Assembly (NCBI GenBank): GCA_035555975.1
Contig: DATMFV010000093.1
Location: forward strand, 77,904-141,903
DNA from: DATMFV01 sp035555975
GTDB lineage: Bacteria > Verrucomicrobiota > Verrucomicrobiia > Chthoniobacterales > Chthoniobacteraceae
Direction: 5' to 3'
DNA length: 64,000 bases
Of the stretch, positions 7,294 through 14,670 are shown one piece after another. The notes beneath the pieces were generated by a model. That model was not told the DNA's origin and made no database searches. It worked only from the letters and a program-made list of their open reading frames with translations. The position numbers and the translations under genes were made by a program. Each line of letters begins with the position of its first letter. Within the stretch, counting starts at the first letter, position 1.

Positions 7294-9683
7294 CAGTTGT
7301 TCTGGAGATCCATGATGAGGGTGGCGATTTTCCAGCGGAAACGTTCGAGCGAGAAATTGTTCCACTCTTCCATGGAGACTTCGGCGGTCCCTTCGATGCC
7401 GTCAAAGGTGGCGGTGTGGTATTTGCGCTGGTCGACGTGAATCCGCTCCTTCATCCCGGCAAGGAACTTCTCCGCCGCAGCGCGGGCCGGGGCGTCGGCT
7501 GGAGCGGCTTCCAGTGTTTTCTCCAGTGTATAGAGATAAAGGTAGTCATCCCGCCCGTCGCGGTAGTTCAGGAATTGCAGGGAAGGGCGCTGCCCCTGTG
7601 TTTTCGGATCGGGATAGACCAGCGAGGTGTTGTAGTTCCACGGGAGGAGGCAATACGGCAGCATATAGTTGGCATACGAGATGGAAGTCTCCTGATAGCG
7701 CCCCTCGCCGCCGGTGCGCCAGAACCAGAACCCGGCCTGAAAGCGGGAGTCGCCGCTGTTGTGTGAGCCGAATTTGTGCCCGTACTGCTTGATGGTGGCG
7801 AGCAAGTTTTCGTCAATCGGGGTTGCCGGGTTGGCCCAGATATGTTCGTAGACCGGCGGGGTCATCTTGTAGGCCAGCGGACCGTTGATGGTGACATAGC
7901 TGGTGGCCCCGGCACGCTTGACGGCTTCGGCCACTTTCAGCATGTATTTGACGCCTTCGATACCATAGTTGTCGATTTCCCCGTCGTAGTACCAGTAGAT
8001 CTCGGGGTAGCCACGCTTTTTGCACATCTGGTCAATCTCGCGCGTGAGATTTTCGATATCCTTAAGATCAAGCTCCCGGTTGTCGGAATCAAGGAGTTTG
8101 CGCAGACCGCCCGATCTCCATCCGCAGTTGGAAAACAGGGCGAACGGGCGCAGTTCAATATAACGGCACTCGGGATCTTTGCGGAACTGGTCGATCCACC
8201 ATTCAAAGTTGGCTTGCTGTTCCGCTGTCTGGCTAAAGCGGCGCTCGCCCGGAGGGCCGTCGATCTTGCCAAGCGGGAAGATGAAAGGAATCCTCCACCC
8301 CCACGGGTTGAACTGGTTGGTGTTAAAACGGTACTTGTAGGGAAACTCGCTCTGCTTACGCATCACTTCCCGCATTTCGTCAGGCTCCCGATTGGCCCCC
8401 CACCAGTCGGCCCAATGGCTGTAGCCCATGGTGAAGTTATAAGTGGCCGCTCCCTTGTAGTTGAGTGCAAAGGGGAGGACCTTGAGTTGCAGCCGGGCGG
8501 TGCCGATCACCTTTTCTCCGGAGAGAATGGTCAAAGGCGCAAAATAGTCGCCCGCCTTTGCCGACGGGGGAACGCGAAAGTCCAGCGTAAACATGCGCGG
8601 GGTGCCGACTTCGCCGTGCTGCGGCTTCATCTCCTGCAAGACATACGAGAGCGGGTCGAGCTGCCGCATGGAGGTGATGATTCCATTGGTGGAGCGGCTT
8701 CCCTGCTCCTTGTAGCGTTCCCGCCAGAGATCGGCGTTGGCTGCGGTTTCAAGCTTGCCATTCTCCCCGGTGAAATCCCCCACCTTGACCGACAGCTCCG
8801 GGATCTCCCTCAACGGCAGGACGCCGAAACGGAGTATTTCCTGCTCATCTTTGGCGGCAAAGACCCGGATGGTATCACTTACTTCGTCGGCTGTCGGGCG
8901 GGTCCACGGGTAAACCGTCTCTTCACTATACTTCTGGAAAAGAATATAGCCGCGTTTCTGGACTACCGGCGAAAGTTCCGGCATCGGCTCATCAGGCTGC
9001 GGTTTCCACGGGTAGCGGGCGGCAAACTGCTCCCGGCGCTCCTTTTCCACGTTGGCCGCAGTGGTCGCAGCTTCCTGGGGGGTCGCGCTGACGGTGAGCG
9101 CCGTCAGGAGGATGTTTCTCATCTTGAGGTTGATCCTGCCATCAACCGGTTTGACCGTGAAGGTCTTCTTCGCCAGGATCGGTTCAACCAGCCGCTCCCA
9201 GGTGCCGTCGTTTTTGCTGAAAACGTATTCTTCAAGTTTGCACCACTCGTCGTAGGCGCTTTGCGGGTTGAGTTCCTGCTGGTAAACCACTTCCCCATTG
9301 GCTTTGAGCACGATCTCCTTCTCCTGGTAAAACCGACGCCAGCCGCTGTTCCAGTCGCCGATCCAGACGGTCATGGTTGCTTCGGGTTCGCTCCAGGGAA
9401 GCACCAGTGTGGCATCCCGGCACCAGAGGTTGTGTTCAAGAAAAACATCTGCGGGAAGACTTCCCGGGCGCGACTCTGAAGGAGTATAAATCCAGCCCGG
9501 GTTGGATTTGTCGCCAAGTTTGCTTTTGGGAGTAAACTCCTCCGCTTCCGGGGTGATATAGCTAAAATCGAGAAATTCCTGTGTTTCCTGACGGTCGGTT
9601 TCCTTGCCGAACATCAGTTTGAGTTCTTTCGCGCAGAGGGTGGAAGTCAATAAAAGAGACAGGGCAACAGTAGCGATTTTCAT
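7293..9683 (-). CDS. Exported DUF4091-like glycoside hydrolase-type protein
   Basis: A 796-residue exported protein with a signal peptide (MKIATVALSLLLTSTLCA). An N-terminal beta-sandwich region (to about residue 220) and a middle beta region precede a probable TIM barrel rich in Trp/Tyr (YNFTMGYSHWADWWG, EIYWYYDGEIDNYG). The end, LVYPDPKTQGQRPSLQFL followed by YRDGRDDYLYLYTLE, matches the conserved C-terminal signature of DUF4091 proteins, which are glycoside-hydrolase-like. Acidic residues in YYDGEID are candidates for catalysis. ATG 9683 is preferred over an upstream in-frame TTG at 9707. It is translationally coupled to the CBM9-like gene. Substrate unknown. Confidence 0.7.
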   Translation of the reverse strand: MKIATVALSLLLTSTLCAKELKLMFGKETDRQETQEFLDFSYITPEAEEFTPKSKLGDKSNPGWIYTPSESRPGSLPADVFLEHNLWCRDATLVLPWSEPEATMTVWIGDWNSGWRRFYQEKEIVLKANGEVVYQQELNPQSAYDEWCKLEEYVFSKNDGTWERLVEPILAKKTFTVKPVDGRINLKMRNILLTALTVSATPQEAATTAANVEKERREQFAARYPWKPQPDEPMPELSPVVQKRGYILFQKYSEETVYPWTRPTADEVSDTIRVFAAKDEQEILRFGVLPLREIPELSVKVGDFTGENGKLETAANADLWRERYKEQGSRSTNGIITSMRQLDPLSYVLQEMKPQHGEVGTPRMFTLDFRVPPSAKAGDYFAPLTILSGEKVIGTARLQLKVLPFALNYKGAATYNFTMGYSHWADWWGANREPDEMREVMRKQSEFPYKYRFNTNQFNPWGWRIPFIFPLGKIDGPPGERRFSQTAEQQANFEWWIDQFRKDPECRYIELRPFALFSNCGWRSGGLRKLLDSDNRELDLKDIENLTREIDQMCKKRGYPEIYWYYDGEIDNYGIEGVKYMLKVAEAVKRAGATSYVTINGPLAYKMTPPVYEHIWANPATPIDENLLATIKQYGHKFGSHNSGDSRFQAGFWFWRTGGEGRYQETSISYANYMLPYCLLPWNYNTSLVYPDPKTQGQRPSLQFLNYRDGRDDYLYLYTLEKTLEAAPADAPARAAAEKFLAGMKERIHVDQRKYHTATFDGIEGTAEVSMEEWNNFSLERFRWKIATLIMDLQNN

Positions 9684-9829
9684 GTTGTATTTGAAAGGTT
9701 GGATCAAAGTCGTCCCGGCGCGGGAGCACTCTGGAGCACGGACCGCTGCGTCCGCCGTGAGAGCAGGGACCGGGTTCAGCGATGCGGAGGTCGTCCCTTC
9801 ATTTCGCGGCGAGCCATTGCAGGGCTTAA

Positions 9830-10546
9830 CTATCTTCTGGGCATGATCATCCGGATGCGGATTAAGTAGGCCGTCGTGCCGACGCGAGCCGGGTCGGGGT
9901 CCACCATTTCCACGTGCCCATCGACAAACAGGCCGGGGAACGCTCCCTTGTATCCGGCATGGTGGGGAGGATCCATAAAAGGGGAGTTGACGCTTGCGGC
10001 ACTGAATGACGGCTGATATTTTCTCAGGAAATACGCGGGAATGTAATAAAGTTTTTGTGACGGGTGGACGATTTCGTTGTAACGAAGGACTCCAACCGTT
10101 TCGAAGTCGACCTGTTCCTTCATGTCATCGCCCATGTAATGGTTTTTGGCGTAGGAATCCCAACGGCTCGGCACGGGTCGGTCGTCATAGGCGCTGATAA
10201 ACAGGCTTTCAACGGCCGCAGCATTGGTGCCGCTTTTGGCGAGAAGATTCCAATCGCTGACCGTTTCAAGAAGCCCAATGTGATAAGCCAGTATTCTTTT
10301 GGAAGTATTCATGGTCGGCATCACCTGCTGATGTTCGGCGAGGTAGCTATGAAGCGCCGTTCCGATGGTGCGAAAGTTGGCGATCTCTTTCACCACTTTC
10401 CTGCCATTGAGCATTTTCCCGGCAGCCCCTGAGAGCAGGGCGATCAGAACACCGGCAATGGCCAGAACCACCAGCAGTTCGATCCAGGTAAAGCCGTGGC
10501 GGTCTGGAACCGACCGGATGTTGAGAGGGGAGAGGGGCAGCTTCAT
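9830..10546 (-). CDS. Prepilin-type N-terminal methylation / H-X9-DG-like protein (locus A)
   Basis: A 238-residue pseudopilin-like protein. Residues about 17-40 form the type IV prepilin motif HGFTWIELLVVLAIAGVLIA (Gly before Phe, Glu at +5, then a hydrophobic helix; TIGR02532 type). The C-terminal part ends with GLFVDGHVEMVDPD, the DG-containing end of the prepilin-associated H-X9-DG domain (TIGR04294 type), but here about 12 residues separate the nearest His from DG. The start is ATG 10546; an in-frame TTG 42 bases upstream is less likely. A prepilin peptidase would cleave it and leave it in the membrane or a pseudopilus. No pilus or type II secretion gene is in the window. It sits between the oxidoreductase and the glycosidase-like gene. 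Confidence 0.85.
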   Translation of the reverse strand: MKLPLSPLNIRSVPDRHGFTWIELLVVLAIAGVLIALLSGAAGKMLNGRKVVKEIANFRTIGTALHSYLAEHQQVMPTMNTSKRILAYHIGLLETVSDWNLLAKSGTNAAAVESLFISAYDDRPVPSRWDSYAKNHYMGDDMKEQVDFETVGVLRYNEIVHPSQKLYYIPAYFLRKYQPSFSAASVNSPFMDPPHHAGYKGAFPGLFVDGHVEMVDPDPARVGTTAYLIRIRMIMPRR

Positions 10547-10577
10547 GATCCAGCGATGAAAGATGCACGATCGATGC

Positions 10578-11747
10578 TCAACCTTCAATGCCGCTCTTGC
10601 AGGTCAGGTTGACGGGTGGAATATCGCAGGGGCAGTTGCCGTTTCGAAGCGACTCGGTGCCATGGTAACCGGTGGCGACCGACATGCGGGCGTCGAGCGG
10701 TGTCGCGGCCTCTTTTGACGCCGGTTTACCTTGGATCACATCAAGAAATTCCTGCACGATGCGAGGGTCCGATCCGCCGTGCGCTCCTGCAAGGTAAGGG
10801 ACTTTGTGGATCACATGTCCCTGCTCCTGATAGCCGCTCCGCCGGTTCCAGACATGAATGGCTGCTTCGCGCTCTTCGGTGGAACGGTCGCCGTAGTTCT
10901 CGATCCGTCCCTCGGTGCCGATGATGGTGTAGTTGCGGACATCGTCCGGCGTATAGTGAGACTGGAGATAGCAAGCCTGAACCCCGTTGGCCAGTTGCAT
11001 CAGGATCATGCTGGAGTCTTCCACATCGATGTTCGGGCTATAACCCGTGGTGGTTGCGGGCGGCCAGTGATCGTTGTTTTTGACGACGGGAGGTTGCGGC
11101 GTGTCGGGATGGCGACGCGGCAGCTTGTCGTAAACCGAGAGTTTACCCATGCCAACGACCCGCCGGGTGTACGCTCCCGCCAGCCAGTGGATCACGTCGA
11201 TGTCGTGCGCTCCCTTCTGGAGAAGCAGTCCGTGGCTATGGCGGCGTTCCGAATGCCAATCTTTGAAATAGGCATCGCCGCCGTAGGAGATGAAGTGACG
11301 GCACCAGATGCTCTGGACTTCGCCGATGGTCCCGGCGTCGATGAGCGCCTTCATCTTTTGCATGACCGGGGAAAAGCGCATGTTGTGGCCGAGGTAGAGG
11401 AGCGTTCCCCGGGCTTTGGCTGCGGCGAGGATGCGGTCGCACCCTTCCACGCTGATCGCCATCGGTTTTTCCAGATAGATTGCCTTTCCGGCTTCCATGG
11501 CGGCGAGGGTGTGTTCCTCGTGCAGATAGTCGGGCGTGCAGATGAACACGGCGTCGAGCGGTTGTCGGAGCAGTTCGCGGTAGTCGCCGGTGATGAAGAA
11601 ATCCGGTCCGTAGATTTCCTTCATCCCGGCAATCCGTTCGGGATGAAGGGTGGAAGCGGCGACCAGATGGATGCCGTTTTCAGGTTGATGAGCCAGCCGG
11701 GCGATTTTTCCCCGGCGTTCGGCTCCGATGACGCCGATTTTTAACAT
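10578..11747 (-). CDS. Gfo/Idh/MocA family NAD(P)-dependent oxidoreductase
   Basis: A 389-residue cytoplasmic dehydrogenase of the family that oxidises or reduces sugars, inositols and amino sugars. The N-terminal Rossmann motif is GVIGAERRGKIA, followed by FICTPDYLHEEH and the family signature YLEKPMA, whose Lys is catalytic. The C-terminal alpha/beta substrate domain starts around LGHNMRFSPVMQKMK and contains KGAHDIDVIHWLAG, with the conserved D-x2-H pair. The start overlaps the PEP-CTERM gene by seven bases, consistent with coupling. In locus A it probably acts on a sugar released by the exported enzymes; the substrate cannot be read from sequence. Confidence 0.9.
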   Translation of the reverse strand: MLKIGVIGAERRGKIARLAHQPENGIHLVAASTLHPERIAGMKEIYGPDFFITGDYRELLRQPLDAVFICTPDYLHEEHTLAAMEAGKAIYLEKPMAISVEGCDRILAAAKARGTLLYLGHNMRFSPVMQKMKALIDAGTIGEVQSIWCRHFISYGGDAYFKDWHSERRHSHGLLLQKGAHDIDVIHWLAGAYTRRVVGMGKLSVYDKLPRRHPDTPQPPVVKNNDHWPPATTTGYSPNIDVEDSSMILMQLANGVQACYLQSHYTPDDVRNYTIIGTEGRIENYGDRSTEEREAAIHVWNRRSGYQEQGHVIHKVPYLAGAHGGSDPRIVQEFLDVIQGKPASKEAATPLDARMSVATGYHGTESLRNGNCPCDIPPVNLTCKSGIEG

Positions 11748-13432
11748 AATCTGATGCTTTGCCTTTTCTGATACCGCCGCCAGCCGACAAGGCCCGCCAG
11801 CCCCATCAGCAGGAGAGCGGTTTCACGCGGCTCGGGAATGGCGTCCACCTGCAGAGAGATGGTCGTGCCGTCTCCATAAAAGGTTGCTGTATAGCCGCCA
11901 AAGCCACTGCCTGCGTTGAGCAGCCCGGCGAGCGTATCGAGTTCATTTTCCGTGATGGAACTGAAGGTCAAGAGGTTGAAGACACCCTCCTGTATACCAA
12001 GAACGTTGACATCAATGCCACCACTGAAAAGCTGCAAGCCTCCGGCATGGTAATTGGAAAAGTGAAGCGAGTCGCTGGTGTTGTCCGCACCGAGCCGGAA
12101 GCGGAAGGAGGAGCCTTCCTCCATGTCGAGGATCGTCGCCCCGAGGTTGTCTGCCCCGTTGAGGGTCAGCTTGGTCGCTTCGTGGGTGAGCAGGTGAGCC
12201 GAAGGGGCGATGCTTCCCCCGGTGTGAACCGTGATGGTATTGCCCACCTCGGTCCCGTCTTCGTCCTCTTCATCGGCAAAGACCAGCCGTGTGCCGGGAG
12301 CAATGAAACCCTTTCCGGCCAGAATCCCCGTCCCGCCGACTTCCACGGGACCGGTTCCCAGCCCGCTGCTCGTGGTGGTGGTGTTGGTGACCGCGAGAAC
12401 GCCTTCGTTGATCGTGGTCGTTCCGGAGTAGGTGTTTCCCGCGCTCCGTGAAAAAACCTGGGTTCCCGTTCCCGTTTTCAGGATGGTCAGTTTGGCCGGG
12501 TTGTTGACGTTGATATAATCCTGAAGCGTTCCGGAGAAGGTTTCCGCAGACGCGTTTTTGCTGTTGATATGGAGCGTGCCGGCGGTGCCGTTATTAGTGC
12601 TGTTGTCTCCTACCCGGACCAAACCGTTGCCCGAAAGGGAGAAGACCTCTACGGTGCCGGTGCTATTGCCGTTGCCACCGAGGACCAGTTTTCCAGTGCC
12701 TGAGAGCTGAAGGTGCCCGAGCTGGATGTGGTTCGTTTCCGGGTTCCGGTTTTGTACCCCCCTAAAGAAGAGAGAGGTGCCAGTGGAAACCGTGGTTTTG
12801 CCTGTGACATTGAAGGCATCCAGGCCGCCAATGGAATTGGTCGAAGTACCAAACCCGATATTGAAGGTCCCGCTATTGATATTCAGGTCGCCGATCACGA
12901 GGCTCAGAGACTGCTCCACGTTGCTGATCTTGCCGTTGGCTACGGCGGTCGATTGGCTTCCGTTTTTGGTCAGGGTGTTTACCGTGAGCGTCCGGGTGCC
13001 GTCTGCAAAGATGTATTGGGCATCCGGATCGACCCCGATTGCCGGTGCCGCGTATTCCAGCAGATTGATGTGGATATCGTCCACATTGACAATGATATCG
13101 CGCCGGTCGGCAAGGGCGATGATCTTCACCGAGTCCGCCACGGTTTTGGGGATGTCACCGACGCCAGTCACCCTCGTCCAGTTGCCGGAGGTGTTCCAGT
13201 TGGCTCTCTGGGCGGAAAAATTTGACTCAAATTCATTGGCGCCCTGCAAAGAAGAGATGCCGGGCAAAAGCAGGGTGCAGGCCAGACTTCCAGAGAGCAG
13301 TTTTGGCAGCCTTGAGCGCCATCGTTTTGAGGTGCTGGTTTTTGAGGTGCTGGTTTTTGAGGTGCTGGTTTTTACAACTGATGGAACCGCAGTCGGCGAA
13401 ATAGGCTGGATCATGGTGTTCATCGGTCTCAT
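11741..13432 (-). CDS. PEP-CTERM-tailed autotransporter-repeat-like surface protein (locus A)
   Basis: A roughly 563-residue exported protein, first gene of the locus A operon. After an unusual Ser/Thr/Lys N-terminal extension (KTSTSKTSTSKTSTSK) comes a signal segment (LLSGSLACTLLLPGISSLQGA). A long beta-strand-rich domain follows, with autotransporter-associated repeats (SGTTTINEGVLAVTNT is typical). It ends in a PEP-CTERM sorting signal: IPEPRETALLLMGLAGL then a basic tail WRRYQKRQ. Such proteins are processed by exosortase and displayed at the envelope. Start choice is uncertain among ATG 13432, 13423 and 13414; none has a clear ribosome site. The gene is divergent from an AraC regulator, its probable controller. 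Confidence 0.82.
   Translation of the reverse strand: MRPMNTMIQPISPTAVPSVVKTSTSKTSTSKTSTSKRWRSRLPKLLSGSLACTLLLPGISSLQGANEFESNFSAQRANWNTSGNWTRVTGVGDIPKTVADSVKIIALADRRDIIVNVDDIHINLLEYAAPAIGVDPDAQYIFADGTRTLTVNTLTKNGSQSTAVANGKISNVEQSLSLVIGDLNINSGTFNIGFGTSTNSIGGLDAFNVTGKTTVSTGTSLFFRGVQNRNPETNHIQLGHLQLSGTGKLVLGGNGNSTGTVEVFSLSGNGLVRVGDNSTNNGTAGTLHINSKNASAETFSGTLQDYINVNNPAKLTILKTGTGTQVFSRSAGNTYSGTTTINEGVLAVTNTTTTSSGLGTGPVEVGGTGILAGKGFIAPGTRLVFADEEDEDGTEVGNTITVHTGGSIAPSAHLLTHEATKLTLNGADNLGATILDMEEGSSFRFRLGADNTSDSLHFSNYHAGGLQLFSGGIDVNVLGIQEGVFNLLTFSSITENELDTLAGLLNAGSGFGGYTATFYGDGTTISLQVDAIPEPRETALLLMGLAGLVGWRRYQKRQSIRLC
13326..13370. repeat. Three perfect 15-bp tandem repeats in the PEP-CTERM coding region
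   Basis: The unit tttgaggtgctggtt (plus strand) occurs three times head to tail. On the coding strand it encodes KTSTS three times, just before the signal peptide. Changes in copy number keep the frame and would alter the length of the N-terminal extension by five residues each. Confidence 0.9.
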
Positions 13433-13470
13433 GGGGAAAGGGGGGCTGGACGTTTGAAACACTTTAAGGT

Positions 13471-13511
13471 TTACTTTTGGCGGCAACCATAGTTTAACGC
13501 GACTTACTTTT
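13471..13511. promoter_or_regulatory. Candidate AraC direct-repeat site between divergent genes
   Basis: TTACTTTT occurs at 13471-13478 and again at 13504-13511, 33 bases apart, about three helical turns, on the same face of the helix. The region separates the locus A operon from its AraC-type regulator. Direct repeats are the usual AraC-family binding arrangement. This is only a candidate based on spacing and position. Confidence 0.3.
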
Positions 13512-13590
13512 ATAAAAACACGACTCGGGCTTTGTTTTCAGGATTTAGGGGTTGGTTTCGCTGCCGGAAGCGTTACATGGTTCCCGCCTG

Positions 13591-14529
13591 ATGTGGCCAC
13601 GTGAAAGAACTTCCGCTGAGATGGACTGGAGAACGATCAGGGTGGTGCCGAAAGCGAATTCCTGCGGCTTTATCACCTGGACCAAGGCGCACCGGGCCAA
13701 ACCGGAGTGGTTCAAGCGACAGATCACGACCTTTGATCTCTGGATCGTGGCGGGTGGGTACGGAGAGGTCCGACTGAAGGACGGGCGGGTGTTTGAGATG
13801 AAGCGGGGGAGCCTCTTTTATCTTTACCCCGATCTGGTGGAGGAGGCATGGCAGCAGCCGGGACGGGAGCGGGTCTCCATGTTCTGGTTTCACCATCAGC
13901 TTTGGCGAAACGATATCGAATTGACTCCGGCGGATTTGGGCGACCTGCCGTTTTGCCATGAGACCGTCGATATCGGGTTTTATGAGACGATTGCCCAGAA
14001 GCTGCTGGCGTTGATGAATTTTCATCTCGCCTTTACGCTGGATGAGTTTGCGCAGCGCAGGGCCGAGGCCGCCGTTTTGCTTCAGGGGCTCATCATGGAT
14101 TTTGAGCACCATGCGCGGCTTGTCGGGGAAGCCAACCGGCAACTGGTTCCGGCACAACACCTGATGGTGCGTCGCCTCGCTCTGAAGGTCTCCCAGAATC
14201 CCGAGCTGTTCCGGCATCCGGGCGATCTCGCCAAAAGGGCCGGGTACAACAAGGATTATCTCGCGCGGCTTTTTCGCGAAGTTCTGGATGAGTCGCCCCG
14301 GGAGGTGATTCTCAATGCCCGCATTCAGAAAGCGAAACGGCTTTTGAGCCTGACGCGGTTGCCGCTCAACATGAGCGATGTCGCGGAGATGTGCGGCTAC
14401 CAGAATGTGTTTTATTTTTCGAACCAGTTCAAGCAGCGCACCGGGTATTCACCTTCGGAGTTCAGGAAAAAGGCCAATGTTTCGGGCAATGTGCCGGGGA
14501 ACTGGACGGAGGCCCCGCCGCAGGAGTGA
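13591..14529 (+). CDS. AraC family transcriptional regulator (locus A)
   Basis: A roughly 312-residue regulator. The N-terminal half is a cupin-like sensor (TTFDLWIVAGGYGEVRLKDG, then FEMKRGSLFYLYPDLVEEAW). The C-terminal 100 residues hold the two helix-turn-helix motifs of the AraC family (LAKRAGYNKDYLARLFREV and MSDVAEMCGYQNVFYFSNQF, followed by the GYSPSEFRK end). Possible starts are ATG 13591 and ATG 13621; a TTG at 13552 is less likely. It is transcribed away from the PEP-CTERM gene of locus A, the classic arrangement for local control of a catabolic operon by an inducing sugar. Confidence 0.88.
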   Translation: MWPRERTSAEMDWRTIRVVPKANSCGFITWTKAHRAKPEWFKRQITTFDLWIVAGGYGEVRLKDGRVFEMKRGSLFYLYPDLVEEAWQQPGRERVSMFWFHHQLWRNDIELTPADLGDLPFCHETVDIGFYETIAQKLLALMNFHLAFTLDEFAQRRAEAAVLLQGLIMDFEHHARLVGEANRQLVPAQHLMVRRLALKVSQNPELFRHPGDLAKRAGYNKDYLARLFREVLDESPREVILNARIQKAKRLLSLTRLPLNMSDVAEMCGYQNVFYFSNQFKQRTGYSPSEFRKKANVSGNVPGNWTEAPPQE

Positions 14530-14542
14530 TCCAGGGGCGGCG

Positions 14543-14631
14543 GGTCGCGACCTTTCAGGCCGCATGACGGGATGCCGTCCATTCCCGGCCCGTTGGGCCG
14601 GGCTGAGGAATGGACGGCCCGTTGGGCCTCA
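14543..14631 (+). repeat. Right half of the nested palindromic REP-like element
   Basis: This stretch matches only the right half of the elements at 2633 and 41102. It has a degenerate GCGACCTTTCAGGCCGC hairpin, then GGCCCGTTGGGCC, GGGCTGAGGAATGG and a final GGCCCGTTGGGCC. The left half with the CCAACGG hairpins is absent. It lies between the convergent AraC gene and the TonB receptor gene, where it may also act in transcription termination. Confidence 0.75.
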
Positions 14632-14670
14632 AGGAAGGAGGATTCCCGGAAAGGAACCGGGTTCCCGGGG

